A DNA stretch of 64,000 nt from Selenomonas dianae (lineage in GTDB: Bacteria; Bacillota; Negativicutes; Selenomonadales; Selenomonadaceae), in the NCBI RefSeq assembly GCF_030644225.1, contig NZ_CP128650.1, positions 1 through 64,000 on the forward strand, in the 5' to 3' direction. Under the pieces are notes generated by a model that had not been told where the DNA came from, did not search any database, and saw only the letters and a list, made by a program, of their open reading frames with translations. Positions 8,680 through 17,461 of this stretch are shown one piece after another; positions within the stretch are counted from its first letter, which is position 1; the number at the start of each line of letters is the position of its first letter. The translations under genes were made by a program, and so were the position numbers.

Positions 8680-8741
8680 AGAAAGCATAGGAAGCGTTAT
8701 GGAGAGTTGCTGGGCGATATGCTCTGACGGAATGCAAAAAA

Positions 8742-8766
8742 AGAGCCGCTGATGCGGCTCTTTTTG
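8742..8766 (+). terminator. Intrinsic terminator after mnmE
   Basis: AGAGCCGC, loop TGAT, GCGGCTCT and a T run lie just past mnmE and before the convergent carrier gene. The A run on the 5' side means it may also work on the minus strand. Confidence 0.8.
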
Positions 8767-8783
8767 ATGTGTCAGGAAAATCT

Positions 8784-10331
8784 CTATCCCACGATCCATG
8801 TGACGACGTAGAGGACGAGCGGGATGGTGACGCAGAAGATGCCGATGAAGTCGATGTAGACACCGGTCCGGATCATCTTCGTGATCGGGATGTAGCCGGA
8901 CGCATAGACAATGGCGTTCGGCGGGGTCGATACGGGCAGCATAAAGCCCAGTGAGGACGACAGTGCGATGCCGACGGCGACGGGAATCGGGCTGAAGCCC
9001 GCAGCGATCGCCGCGGTGATACCGAGGGGGCCGATCATGTTCGTTGCCGCCGTGTGGCTCGTGAGCTCGGAGAGCAGCAGCGCCATGACGCAGAAAATCG
9101 CGACGAGGGCGAACTCGGACGGCTCGCCGCCGAGCATCCCGACGATCTTGTCGCCGACCCACTGTGAGAGCCCCGTCTTATACATCATACCGCCCATCGC
9201 GAGGCCGCCGCCAAAGAGGATGAGCGTCCCCCACTCAACGCCCTGCACCGCCGACTTCCATTCGAGCGTGAACTGACGCTCCTTGAAGTTGATCGGAATG
9301 AGGAAGAGGAGCAGTGCGCCGAACATCGCCGCGACTGCTTCGGGGAAGAGGTGGTTGTACATCTTGAGGATGGGTGAGGTGCTGCCGAGGGTCATCGAGA
9401 GGATGCCCGGGAACACCCAGAGCGTTACGGCGACGAGGAAGCAGACGAGCGTGTTCTTCTGGGCACGCGTCCAGCCGCCGAGCTCGGCGATGCGGGCGCG
9501 GATGAACTCCTCCGCGCCGTCGATGCGCGTCACATCGGGCGGGAACATACGGATGAGGACGAAGTAGGCGATGATGAAGTAGACGACCATTGCGATCGCG
9601 CCCCACGTCATCCACTCGAAGAACGAGATGTGGATGTTCGCCATCTGATCGAGGAAGCCGAGCATGATGATGTTCGGCGGGGTGCCGATCGGGGTGAGAA
9701 CGCCGCCGATGGAGCAGGAGTATGCTGTCATGAGCATGAGACCCGTCGCATACTTATAGTCGTGGAGATCGATCTCCTTGCCGTTGGCGGCCATCATCTC
9801 CTTGATCGCTCCGAGGAGTCCGAGGGCGATCGGGAACATCATCGCGGCGGTCGCCGTGTTGCTGACCCAGCCGGAGCAGAGCGCTGCGGCAAGACCAATC
9901 GCGAGGAAGATGCGGCGCGGGTTCGATCCGACCCACGAACGCGCGAGCAGCCAGTAGGCGAACCGCTTGTCGAGACTGTGATCCATCATCGCCTTGGCGA
10001 GGATGAATCCGCCCATAAAGAGGAAGATCATCGGGTTTGCAAATGCCGCATATGCGTCCTTTGCCGTGACGACGCCGGTCACGACGGCGAGCGTCGGACC
10101 GATCAGGGAGGTAACGGGGATGGGCACCGGCTCGGTAATCCACCACAGAGCGACCAGAACCATGATGGCGAGCAGTTTGTGTGACTCGACCGTCAGACCG
10201 TCGATGGGCGTCAGGAACACCAGCAGGGCAAGAACCGGTGCGCCGAATAGACCCACAAGACGTCGTGTCCGATCAAACTTTTGTTCCGCCTCATGGATTC
10301 TTTGGGCTTCTTTGCTTTGATCAGCACTCAT
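8784..10331 (-). CDS. SLC13/DASS family sodium-coupled dicarboxylate (anion) symporter
   Basis: This is a multi-pass inner-membrane carrier of 515 residues. The start ATG at 10331 (MSADQSK) is preceded by a clean AAGGAGGCT. Two SNT-type signature motifs typical of the DASS family are visible: WVSNTATAAMMFPI near residue 154 and ELTSHTAATNMIGPLG near residue 423, in the two inverted repeat halves. Family members import or exchange succinate, malate, citrate or sulfate. A C4-dicarboxylate substrate would suit a fermentative Selenomonas that makes propionate via succinate, but the sequence does not fix the substrate. It stands alone between terminators. Confidence 0.85.
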   Translation of the reverse strand: MSADQSKEAQRIHEAEQKFDRTRRLVGLFGAPVLALLVFLTPIDGLTVESHKLLAIMVLVALWWITEPVPIPVTSLIGPTLAVVTGVVTAKDAYAAFANPMIFLFMGGFILAKAMMDHSLDKRFAYWLLARSWVGSNPRRIFLAIGLAAALCSGWVSNTATAAMMFPIALGLLGAIKEMMAANGKEIDLHDYKYATGLMLMTAYSCSIGGVLTPIGTPPNIIMLGFLDQMANIHISFFEWMTWGAIAMVVYFIIAYFVLIRMFPPDVTRIDGAEEFIRARIAELGGWTRAQKNTLVCFLVAVTLWVFPGILSMTLGSTSPILKMYNHLFPEAVAAMFGALLLFLIPINFKERQFTLEWKSAVQGVEWGTLILFGGGLAMGGMMYKTGLSQWVGDKIVGMLGGEPSEFALVAIFCVMALLLSELTSHTAATNMIGPLGITAAIAAGFSPIPVAVGIALSSSLGFMLPVSTPPNAIVYASGYIPITKMIRTGVYIDFIGIFCVTIPLVLYVVTWIVG

Positions 10332-10498
10332 TTTTTCAGCCTCCTTATACATAGAAGTAATAATTTCTCTGCCCAGATATTATTATACGAAATTTCCAAC
10401 CCTTTTGGCAACTATTTTCTTGTGAAATGAGCGATTTTTTTTCGGTATTTTCTGCTATAATAAAGGTGCTGAAACACGTATCTATGAGGAGGATTCCC

Positions 10499-11683
10499 AT
10501 GCAAAGCTTTACCTATCACTGTCCCACGGAGGTCATCTTCGGACGGGATGCGGAGAATGCGGTTGCCGAGAAACTGCGCGCGTTCGGGGCGAGCCGCGTG
10601 CTCATCCTCTACGGCAGCGGCAGCGCGGAACGCTCGGGGCTGCTCTCGCACATTGAGAAGAATCTGACCTCGGCGGGACTCGCGTTCCTCGTCATGGGCG
10701 GGGTGCGTCCGAACCCGCGCGTCTCCTTCGTGCGCGAGGCGATCCGCGAGGGACTTGCCGCCGATGTCAATTTCATCCTCGCCGTCGGCGGCGGCAGTGT
10801 CATCGACTCGGCAAAGGCGGTCGCGCACGGCATCGCCAATCCCGGCACCGACATCTGGGACATCTGGACGCACAAGGCGGAGCTCGCGAAGACCATGCCC
10901 TTTGGCGCAGTCCTCACCATCCCGGCGGCGGGCAGCGAGATGAGCGACTCGGCGGTGCTCACGAACGAGGATACGGGGCAAAAGCGCGGGCTGAATTCGC
11001 CGCTGAACCGTCCCAAAATCGCCTTTATGAACCCCGTGCTCGCCTTTACCCTGCCGCGTGAACAGATCGCGGCGGGCGCGGCGGACATCATGATGCACAC
11101 GATGGAACGCTGGTTTACGAGCGTTCGGGAGCCGAATGTCCTCACCGACCGCATCGCCGCACAGCTTCTTTTGACCGTGATGGAGTCCGTGCGCCGCCTC
11201 CTCATCAGCCGCAAGGACTACGATGCGATGAGCGAGCTGATGTGGGCGGGCAGCCTGTCGCACTGCGGGCTTACCGAGCTCGGACGGAGAAAGGACTTCT
11301 CCGTGCACAAGCTCGGGCACGAACTCTCCGCGCGCTATGACGCGACCCATGCGCAGACGCTCACCGCGCTCTGGGGCGCGTGGGCGCGGTACGTCTACAA
11401 ATACGATCCGGCGCGTTTTGCACAGTTCGCACACGCCATCTTCGGCGTGGACGCGGGGACGGACGAGGAGCGTGCGCGCGCGGGTATCCGCAAGATGGAG
11501 GAGTTCTTCGCCGCGATCGGAATGCCGTCGAGCCTTGCGGGGCTCGGCATCGGCACGCTCACAAAGGGAATGATCGAGGAACTGGCGAGCGCCGCCACGG
11601 CGGGCGATACCGTCACCCTCGGCGACTTCCACCCGCTCCGCCGCGCCGATGTCATTGCGATTTACGAGGCGGCGAACCACTGA
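10499..11683 (+). CDS. Iron-containing alcohol dehydrogenase (butanol dehydrogenase type)
   Basis: This is a group III NAD(P)-dependent alcohol dehydrogenase of 394 residues. The ATG at 10499 follows the Shine-Dalgarno GAGGAGG. The nucleotide-binding motif AVGGGSVIDSAKA is near residue 95. Metal ligands are visible in AADIMMHTME (about 193-202) and KLGHELSARYDATHA (about 270-285). The N-terminus SFTYHCPTEVIFGRD resembles the BdhA/YqhD subgroup that reduces aldehydes with NADPH. The exact substrate is not evident. A TATAAT at 10456-10461 may be its -10 box, though no good -35 pairs with it. Confidence 0.88.
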   Translation: MQSFTYHCPTEVIFGRDAENAVAEKLRAFGASRVLILYGSGSAERSGLLSHIEKNLTSAGLAFLVMGGVRPNPRVSFVREAIREGLAADVNFILAVGGGSVIDSAKAVAHGIANPGTDIWDIWTHKAELAKTMPFGAVLTIPAAGSEMSDSAVLTNEDTGQKRGLNSPLNRPKIAFMNPVLAFTLPREQIAAGAADIMMHTMERWFTSVREPNVLTDRIAAQLLLTVMESVRRLLISRKDYDAMSELMWAGSLSHCGLTELGRRKDFSVHKLGHELSARYDATHAQTLTALWGAWARYVYKYDPARFAQFAHAIFGVDAGTDEERARAGIRKMEEFFAAIGMPSSLAGLGIGTLTKGMIEELASAATAGDTVTLGDFHPLRRADVIAIYEAANH

Positions 11684-11735
11684 GGCGGGGGCATAACGGA
11701 AAAACATCCCTGCGGTACCTGCCGTCACCGCAATA

Positions 11736-11771
11736 GAAAAAACGCCCTTGAATGCACTGCATCCAAGGGCG
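11736..11771 (-). terminator. Terminator after the aldolase gene
   Basis: The stem CGCCCTTG / CAAGGGCG (11743-11750 and 11764-11771) is followed on the minus strand by a T run. It lies at the end of the minus-strand aldolase gene and is convergent with the dehydrogenase. Confidence 0.75.
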
Positions 11772-11780
11772 AAAATCTAT

Positions 11781-12821
11781 TCACAGCACTGCGATCAGCC
11801 GCTCCACATCCGCGTCCTGCGTCGCCCAGCTCGTGGCGATGCGCATGACGGTCACGTTCTCCTGCTGCTCCCAAAATCCCATCGCGACGTGCGCCGAGAG
11901 GTGGGCGAGCTGCGCCTCGTCGAGCGCGAGGAAGATCTGATTCGTCGGGCTGTCAACGGCGAGAGGGTAGCCCTTCTCCGTGAGTGCCGCGCGGATGCGG
12001 TCGGCTGCCGCAACGGCGTGCGCCCCGCCGCGCTCGTAGAGCCCGTCCGTAAAGAGCGTGTCGAACTGGATGCCGAGCACGCGCCCCTTCGCCATGAGTG
12101 CGCCGCTCTGCTTGACGATGGTGAAGAAGTGCGGGACGACAGCGGGCTTCGGGAACACCACCGCCTCGCCGCAGAGCGCACCGCACTTCGTCCCGCCGAT
12201 GTAGAATACGTCCGTCAGGCGGGCGATGGCGGGGAGCGTCAGCTCGTTCGCGGGGCAGCCGAGCGCGTACGCGAGCCGCGCCCCGTCGAGGAAGAGCGGA
12301 ATGCGGTTCGTGCGGCAGATCGCGCTGATGACCTCCAGCTCGTCCATGCTGTAGAGCGTCCCGTACTCCGTCGGATGGGAGAGGTAGACCATGCCGGGGC
12401 GTACCATGTGGTCGCGGTTCGCGTCCTCGTGATAGGCGCGCAGACACGTCTCGATGGCACGTGCCGTGAGCTTGCCATCCGTATGCGGCAGAGCGAGCAC
12501 CTTGTGTCCGCCCGCCTCGACCGCGCCCGCCTCATGCACCGTGATATGTCCCGTATCGGCGGCAATCACGCCTTCGTACGGGCGCAGGAGTGCCGCAATG
12601 ACAATGCGGTTCGTCTGCGTGCCGCCCGCGAGGAAGTGGATTTCCGCATGAGATGCGCGGCATGACCTGCGAATCTTCTCCCGCGCCGCCTCGGAATACG
12701 GATCGAGACCGTAGCCCGCCGTCTGCTCCAGATTCGTCGCGACAAGCCGTTGCAGGATCTCCGCGTGCGCTCCCTCCATATAGTCCGAGGCAAAGGACAG
12801 CAGTTCGCTCATCCGTCTCAT
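11781..12821 (-). CDS. Threonine aldolase / beta-eliminating lyase family PLP enzyme
   Basis: This is a fold-type I pyridoxal phosphate enzyme of 346 residues. The start ATG at 12821 is chosen because GGAGAAAG lies at proper spacing. The PLP lysine lies in FYIGGTKCGAL near residue 210, and the cofactor aspartate in FLDGARLAYAL. The N-terminal YSEAAREKI and FLAGGTQTNRIV are typical of low-specificity L-threonine aldolases, which cleave threonine to glycine and acetaldehyde. The beta-eliminating lyase superfamily also includes tyrosine phenol-lyase, but the short length favours aldolase. It is a single-gene unit. Confidence 0.85.
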   Translation of the reverse strand: MRRMSELLSFASDYMEGAHAEILQRLVATNLEQTAGYGLDPYSEAAREKIRRSCRASHAEIHFLAGGTQTNRIVIAALLRPYEGVIAADTGHITVHEAGAVEAGGHKVLALPHTDGKLTARAIETCLRAYHEDANRDHMVRPGMVYLSHPTEYGTLYSMDELEVISAICRTNRIPLFLDGARLAYALGCPANELTLPAIARLTDVFYIGGTKCGALCGEAVVFPKPAVVPHFFTIVKQSGALMAKGRVLGIQFDTLFTDGLYERGGAHAVAAADRIRAALTEKGYPLAVDSPTNQIFLALDEAQLAHLSAHVAMGFWEQQENVTVMRIATSWATQDADVERLIAVL

Positions 12822-12954
12822 CTCACTTTCTCCAAAAAATCCCAATTTTATCAAAATTATACCATGGAGGAAGGATTTTGTCGAAGAATTGACGAAATAT
12901 AAATTAAATTTAATGATTGGAGCATCCATGTCCATTGCGGCAGATGAAATATAG

Positions 12955-13113
12955 GGAATCGCTGATAAAATAGACCTTCAGATTGGCGTAGATTTTTCGT
13001 CCGAACAAGGAGGCAAACCGGACGCATAGCAGGGGCTATGTGGAGGATTTGCCGACACAGTGCGGACAAAAAAGATGCGCTAAGATGGCGTGGCTGAATT
13101 TATCAGCGATTCC
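12955..13113 (+). repeat. Foldback repeat (MITE-like), copy 1
   Basis: A 159-bp non-coding element bounded by GGAATCGCTGATAAA and its inverted form TTTATCAGCGATTCC. Internally it folds as three nested stems: GTCCG/CGGAC (12999-13003 with 13063-13067), GGCAAA/TTTGCC (13012-13017 with 13048-13053) and CATAGC/GCTATG (13025-13030 with 13035-13040). The flanks ATAG and ATAA could be a decayed 4-bp target duplication. It ends directly before the Shine-Dalgarno of the proline-rich gene. The 133 bp to its left (12822-12954) is AT-rich and shows no gene. Confidence 0.88.
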
Positions 13114-13128
13114 ATAAGGAGGATACAT

Positions 13129-13713
13129 ATGGAAGGACGAGGATTTCAGGAGATCGCCGAGCGCACGCAGGAGGCAGGCGCACCGCCGCTGCCCACAACA
13201 CCCCCCACACCCGTACCCGCACCGCCCCCCATGCCGTCACAGCCTACCCCTGCGCCCACAGCTGCGCCCGTGCCGTCGCAGCCCGCGCCGTCGCCCACAC
13301 CTGCGCTGCCACCCGCGCCCATGCAGGGGGAAGCTCCGACGGATGAGCCGCCGATACGGGAGCTGTCTCTGTTCGCGGAGGAGGAGATCGCACCACAGGA
13401 CGTGATGCCCGCGCCGTCGCCTGCACCGCCACCGCTTCCACCGCCATCCGCTCCCGCAGCTGCGGCACCCGTTCCGCCCGTATCTGCCCCTGCGCAGCCG
13501 CCATCCGCCCCCGCCTCTGCGGTGACACCCGCGTCGCCGCCCCCGCCGCCTACGCCATCTCCCGCAGCTGCACCGCCTGCGCCGCCGCAGCCCGCCCCTG
13601 CCCCGCCCGCGACGCATGACAGCAGCCTCGACGGGCCGGGGCCTGATTTCGGCTTTTTCTTCATGCTGTTTATCGCCTGTGCGATGGTGGCATATCTCTT
13701 TTTCTTCCACTGA
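13129..13713 (+). CDS. Proline/alanine-rich protein with C-terminal membrane anchor
   Basis: I do not recognise a family. The start ATG at 13129 follows AAGGAGGA, and 194 residues result. A short polar N-terminus (MEGRGFQEIAERTQEAGAPP) leads into a long low-complexity region dominated by Pro-Ala and Pro-Pro runs (about residues 20-165), broken by an acidic patch around ELSLFAEEEIAPQD. The C-terminus is one membrane span, FGFFFMLFIACAMVAYLFFF. The shape suggests a tail-anchored protein with a rigid extended domain. The composition makes homology searches unreliable. The foldback repeat lies immediately upstream, so its promoter may be altered or supplied by the repeat. Confidence 0.6.
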   Translation: MEGRGFQEIAERTQEAGAPPLPTTPPTPVPAPPPMPSQPTPAPTAAPVPSQPAPSPTPALPPAPMQGEAPTDEPPIRELSLFAEEEIAPQDVMPAPSPAPPPLPPPSAPAAAAPVPPVSAPAQPPSAPASAVTPASPPPPPTPSPAAAPPAPPQPAPAPPATHDSSLDGPGPDFGFFFMLFIACAMVAYLFFFH

Positions 13714-13730
13714 TCACCGTTCGTGCCGCT

Positions 13731-13749
13731 ATTTATCAGTGCTTCCCTA
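13731..13749 (+). repeat. Solo terminal repeat of the foldback element
   Basis: ATTTATCAGTGCTTCCCTA matches the 3' terminal repeat of copies 2 and 3 but has no matching body or 5' end. It is best read as a remnant left by deletion, or a recombination scar. Confidence 0.55.
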
Positions 13750-13824
13750 AAGAATACGTGCGTTTCTCCGATAGAAACAGTAAGGAAACAATATCACGCA
13801 GGAAGCGCGAAGGGAGGGACAGGA

Positions 13825-14232
13825 ATGGAACTGGAAAAACTCTACGGCAGCCGTGCCATCGGTGCAGGGACGGCAGCACAGCGCACGCACACGGCGAAGG
13901 AGGATACCTCTGACACCTTCGCAAAGATGCTGCAGAACCTCAAGGAGTCCAAGGCGGCAGAGGCACGCGACTGGGCGGAACGGGTGGGCGACACCGTCAT
14001 CACGCGCGTCCTCGCAGACGGCTCGGTCATCACGCAGATCTACGAGGGGACGAAGCTCGTCTCCCAGATCGTGACGCGCGGCGCACACCCCGAGGCGGGC
14101 AAGGATCTCGTCTCCGAAACCGTCGAGAAGATGAAGCATCAGGCGCTCGAACAGAGTGCGGATCCGCTGCTCGCCTCAAAGGCGGCGCAGAGCTCCATCG
14201 CCACAGCGGCAGCGGTCTCCGCGATGCTGTAA
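13825..14232 (+). CDS. Hypothetical protein, 135 residues
   Basis: No family is recognised. The ATG at 13825 follows GGGAGGGACAGG, a usable ribosome site. The protein is soluble, without a signal peptide or membrane span. It has a helical central part (DTFAKMLQNLKESKAAEARDW), a short beta-like stretch GDTVITRVLADGSVITQIYEGTKLVSQIV, and an Ala/Ser-rich tail ending AAAVSAML. The codon use resembles its neighbours and a good terminator follows, so I regard it as a real gene. The middle segment resembles small flagellum- or phage-associated proteins only in a vague way. Confidence 0.6.
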   Translation: MELEKLYGSRAIGAGTAAQRTHTAKEDTSDTFAKMLQNLKESKAAEARDWAERVGDTVITRVLADGSVITQIYEGTKLVSQIVTRGAHPEAGKDLVSETVEKMKHQALEQSADPLLASKAAQSSIATAAAVSAML

Positions 14233-14250
14233 GACATTCGGTCAAAACAA

Positions 14251-14288
14251 AGACCTCTCGCACCATCCTCGGTGTGAGAGGTCTTTTC
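14251..14288 (+). terminator. Intrinsic terminator
   Basis: A 14-bp perfect stem AGACCTCTCGCACC / GGTGTGAGAGGTCT with a six-base loop is followed by TTTT. It separates the small gene from the convergent autotransporter gene. Confidence 0.85.
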
Positions 14289-14310
14289 GTCTGTAAAATA
14301 TGCGGTGGGG

Positions 14311-17274
14311 TCAGAATCTCCAGTCAAAGTCTGCCTTAAACGTGATGCCGCGCTGCTTGCCCGCCCAGCCCTCGACGCTGAGGTCGGCGGCGGCGCGTTT
14401 GCTGAGGTTTGCGCGGTAGCCGAGCGCAAGGCTGCCCGAGAGCCCCTTGAGCGAGGGGCTGGCGGTGTCGTAGGAGAAGCCGCCCGTGTGGTAGGTCGCG
14501 CCCGCGTCGCCCTTGAACTCGTATTGGAGGGAGGTGCCGAGGATGAGCGCACCGCTGCCCTGCGGGATGATCCAGCGTACGCCCGTGCGCAGACGGTGGC
14601 TGTCAACGGCGTGGAAGTCGTAATGGTCGCCGGTCGAGAGGGTGGCGTTCGCGCCGTTCTGGTGGGTATAGAAGTAGCGCAGGTAGAGCTCGCGCACGGT
14701 GCCGCTCTCCGCCACGCTCTTTTGACCGATGCCGAGATGCGCACCGATGTAGTTCGCATCGGTGTCGTAGGATGCGCGGCGCGTGATTCCTCCAACGGGG
14801 AGATCCGCCTCATAGTCCGTGCTCATACGGCCGAGGCGCAGGCTGCCCTCATAGAAGATGCCGCTTTGTTTTTCCTGTTTGAGGAAGAGCCCGCCGCCGA
14901 CGTAGTGGGTGTTTCCATCGCCGTGTGTACCGTCGTCGAGGTAGCTGTCGTAGCTGCCGCGTCCATACTCGACGATGGGGCCAAAGAGGATGCGGTCGCG
15001 TCCGTGCAGTACCTCGCGTGAGAAGCCGACGGCGAGATTCATGCCGCGCACGGTGATGTGGGAGCCGGTCTCATGGCGCAGACGCGCTCCGCCAACGGCG
15101 GCAAACGGGGCGAATCCGTCCGCCTCCGCTGCCTCTGCCGAGGCGCTTGCCATGCCGCCGTCCGCGATGAGGTCGCCGCCCGCTCCGAGGAACGCCGTCG
15201 TTCCCGTCATGGTCTCGGCGAGGGACTTTGTGCTCTTATGCAGGACAAAGCTGCCATTGTCCGGATTTGGCGTTGGTGTCGGCGTCGGTGTTGGCGTTGG
15301 CGTCGGTGTCGGTGTCGGTGTTGGTGTCGGCGTCGGTGTTGGCGTCGGCGTTGGTGTCGGCGTTGGTGTCGGTGTTGGTGTCGGTGTCGGCGTTGGTGTC
15401 GGTGTCGGTGTTGGTGTCGGTGTTGGCGTCGGTGTCGGCGTTGGTGTCGGTGTCGGCGTCGTGTCGTCGATTGCGCTGCCGTCCACCTTTACGACGAGTT
15501 CCTTCCGATCGTTTGTCACGCCCATCTTTGCCGTGCGATGTCCCGAGATGCCCTCATAGACGGTCATGGTTGTTGTGCTGTCGGTGTCGATCTGTGCGTT
15601 TTCCGTGCGCAGTAGGCGCAGACGGTTCGCCGTTGGGCTGCCGGGCAGATATGCCTCCAGCGCTGTGCCTCTGAGGTTCGTATTTGCTGCGGAGGTCACG
15701 CGGAGCATGGTATCGTTCGCGGTCATGCCCGCAGGGACATAGAACGCGAGTTTTTGGAAATCTGCGATGCTCTGCGCCGTGATGCTCTTCGTCTGACGTA
15801 CGATGAGCGCGTTGTCCGCACTGGTGACGTGCGCTGCCTCGGCGTATCCGCCGTGGAGCTGCGCCCTGCTGAGATCGGGGGCGCCCGCGATCTCGACTGT
15901 GTTGCCGCGCACGATCGCCGTCGTATTCTGCGCACTGTCCGTCATCGCACGACCACCGTAGATCGCACCCTCGTAGCCGCCGCCGTGCAGATACACCTTG
16001 TTGCTCTCTGCCGTGGCGGTCGCTGTGCCGCGTGTGGCGAGGGCGTAGCTGTCGCCGCCGTAAATATCCTTTTCAAATCTCCCGCCGCTCAGCCGAACGA
16101 TGTTCGCGCTTGTGGATGCCTGTGCCTCCGTGTCCGTTCCGATCGCACTCGCCTCGCCGCCGCGGATCTCCTCCCATGGGGCACGCACGGGGCTGAGCGT
16201 AATGCGGTTCGCGTGTGCCGTCGCTGCGACCGTGCGCAGCCTGCCCAATGCACTCGCAATCCCGCCCGTGACATCGCGTCCGTCGCTGTAGGTGCCTGCC
16301 GTGACGGTGACCGCATTCTCCTCTGCTGTTGCTGTCCCACCGTTGGTCGTGTGATTCGTATATGCAGCGCCGCCGGTGAGATTCCCTCTGATTGCGCCCG
16401 AGCCGTTCTCGATCGTGATGCTGTTGCGTACCGTGAGGGCGGTCGCCGCGTTCGACCGTGCATACGCTGTGCCGTTGCCCGCTGCCATGCCCGCCGTCAC
16501 GCGCGTGCCTGTGAGCGTGATCGTATTGCCCTCGATATGCGTCTGCGCCGTGCCCTGCGCGGCATCGATGTAGGCTCTGCCCACCAGTGCTCCGTAGTTG
16601 AGCGTACCGCCCGTAGCCGTGATGTGATTGTTCACCGCGTTAATGCGGACATTGCCCGCTCCGTTCGTGATGAGCGAGGCACGTGCGACAGTCACGTTAT
16701 TTGCTGTGCCACCATTGTTGATGGTGACGGTGTTCTCGTTCACCTCGGCGGCAACAGAGGCGGCATCGTTTGCGGTGGTCTGCTCGATGTTCGCACCGCA
16801 GAGATCGCCGATCTGCACGCCGCGCGCGCCGATGACGACGGTGTTGTGATTCGCCGCATAGGAGGCAGCACCGCCTTGTATCATTGCAATACGGATTTGT
16901 GCGCCGTAGAGATGCAATGTTTTCCCCTCGGTGAGCGTCACTCTGTTCCAGTTCGCTGTGAGCCGCGTTGTACCCGGGATCGTTCCGCCCGTATAGCGTT
17001 GGTAGTCGATATGGGCGCCCGTGAGGTGAAAGCGCTCGTCTGTCGTTGTGACATCCAGCGTATTGCCGCTCGCCGATGCCGTGCCATCTCCGTCGGCATG
17101 ACTCAGCTCCGCCTTAGCGGCGTATATGGTTCTGTCCGGGGTGGCATTCGTGACCGTGACCGTATGGTTGTCCTCGACGACCGTCTCCGCATACGCCATT
17201 CCTCCGCCGAGTGTCAGCCCCGCTGCAATCAGCGCACTAAGACCCCTCCGCGCATATGTTCCATGATTTCTCAT
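14311..17274 (-). CDS. Autotransporter (type Va secretion) outer-membrane surface protein
   Basis: This is a 987-residue surface protein. The start ATG at 17274 follows AAAGGAG. A signal peptide (RRGLSALIAAGLTLGGGMAYA) comes first. The passenger, about residues 30-600, is rich in N-x-V-T/I beta-helix-like repeats such as NENTVTINNGG and NRITLSPV. A long Thr-Pro dipeptide spacer follows, then a C-terminal beta-barrel of about 270 residues that ends in phenylalanine (KADFDWRF), as expected for BamA recognition. This arrangement fits adhesins of the AidA or pertactin type. A foldback repeat lies 21 bp upstream of the start, separating the Shine-Dalgarno from any older promoter. Confidence 0.88.
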   Translation of the reverse strand: MRNHGTYARRGLSALIAAGLTLGGGMAYAETVVEDNHTVTVTNATPDRTIYAAKAELSHADGDGTASASGNTLDVTTTDERFHLTGAHIDYQRYTGGTIPGTTRLTANWNRVTLTEGKTLHLYGAQIRIAMIQGGAASYAANHNTVVIGARGVQIGDLCGANIEQTTANDAASVAAEVNENTVTINNGGTANNVTVARASLITNGAGNVRINAVNNHITATGGTLNYGALVGRAYIDAAQGTAQTHIEGNTITLTGTRVTAGMAAGNGTAYARSNAATALTVRNSITIENGSGAIRGNLTGGAAYTNHTTNGGTATAEENAVTVTAGTYSDGRDVTGGIASALGRLRTVAATAHANRITLSPVRAPWEEIRGGEASAIGTDTEAQASTSANIVRLSGGRFEKDIYGGDSYALATRGTATATAESNKVYLHGGGYEGAIYGGRAMTDSAQNTTAIVRGNTVEIAGAPDLSRAQLHGGYAEAAHVTSADNALIVRQTKSITAQSIADFQKLAFYVPAGMTANDTMLRVTSAANTNLRGTALEAYLPGSPTANRLRLLRTENAQIDTDSTTTMTVYEGISGHRTAKMGVTNDRKELVVKVDGSAIDDTTPTPTPTPTPTPTPTPTPTPTPTPTPTPTPTPTPTPTPTPTPTPTPTPTPTPTPTPTPTPTPTPNPDNGSFVLHKSTKSLAETMTGTTAFLGAGGDLIADGGMASASAEAAEADGFAPFAAVGGARLRHETGSHITVRGMNLAVGFSREVLHGRDRILFGPIVEYGRGSYDSYLDDGTHGDGNTHYVGGGLFLKQEKQSGIFYEGSLRLGRMSTDYEADLPVGGITRRASYDTDANYIGAHLGIGQKSVAESGTVRELYLRYFYTHQNGANATLSTGDHYDFHAVDSHRLRTGVRWIIPQGSGALILGTSLQYEFKGDAGATYHTGGFSYDTASPSLKGLSGSLALGYRANLSKRAAADLSVEGWAGKQRGITFKADFDWRF
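15268..15462 (-). repeat. Hexanucleotide repeat encoding a Thr-Pro dipeptide tract
   Basis: About 31 near-perfect six-base units (GGYGTY on the plus strand) encode an uninterrupted (Thr-Pro)n spacer between the passenger and the barrel of the autotransporter. Third positions alternate T and C, so the array is not perfectly homogenised. Changes in whole units would lengthen or shorten the stalk without shifting the frame. Confidence 0.9.
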
Positions 17275-17295
17275 AACATCGACTCCTTTTGTTAA

Positions 17296-17457
17296 GGAAA
17301 CGCTGATAAAATGAAGTCCGTCAGGTTGGCGTAGATTTTTTCGTCCGAACAAGGAGGCAAACCGGACGCATAGCAAGGGCTATGTGGAGGATTTGCCGAC
17401 ACAGTGCGGGCAAAAAAGATGCGTCAAGATGGCGTGGCTGAATTTATCAGTGCTTCC
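17296..17457 (+). repeat. Foldback repeat (MITE-like), copy 2, with TTAA target duplication
   Basis: This 162-bp copy has ends GGAAACGCTGATAAA and TTTATCAGTGCTTCC and the same internal body as copy 1. It is flanked on both sides by TTAA (17292-17295 and 17458-17461), the clearest target-site duplication among the copies. It lies between the autotransporter Shine-Dalgarno and a truncated reading frame, so it both invaded the 5' leader of the autotransporter gene and ended another gene. Confidence 0.9.
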
Positions 17458-17461
17458 TTAA

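Noticed and set aside
7258-9162. Long minus-strand open frame opposite mnmE
   Set aside because: It mirrors a gene with clear GTPase motifs; GC-rich codons leave the opposite strand open. No ribosome site and no recognisable protein motif.
13090-13128. Upstream extension of the proline-rich protein into the repeat (MAEFISDSIRR)
   Set aside because: Those codons come from the repeat end; the ATG at 13129 has the Shine-Dalgarno.
15268-15462. Phase-variation switch by frameshift
   Set aside because: The unit is six bases, so slippage changes length by two residues and cannot shift the frame.
15754-17295. Cys/Arg-rich plus-strand frame opposite the autotransporter
   Set aside because: Composition (many CRR and VVV runs) is that of a shadow frame. 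The minus strand has signal peptide, beta-helix repeats and barrel.
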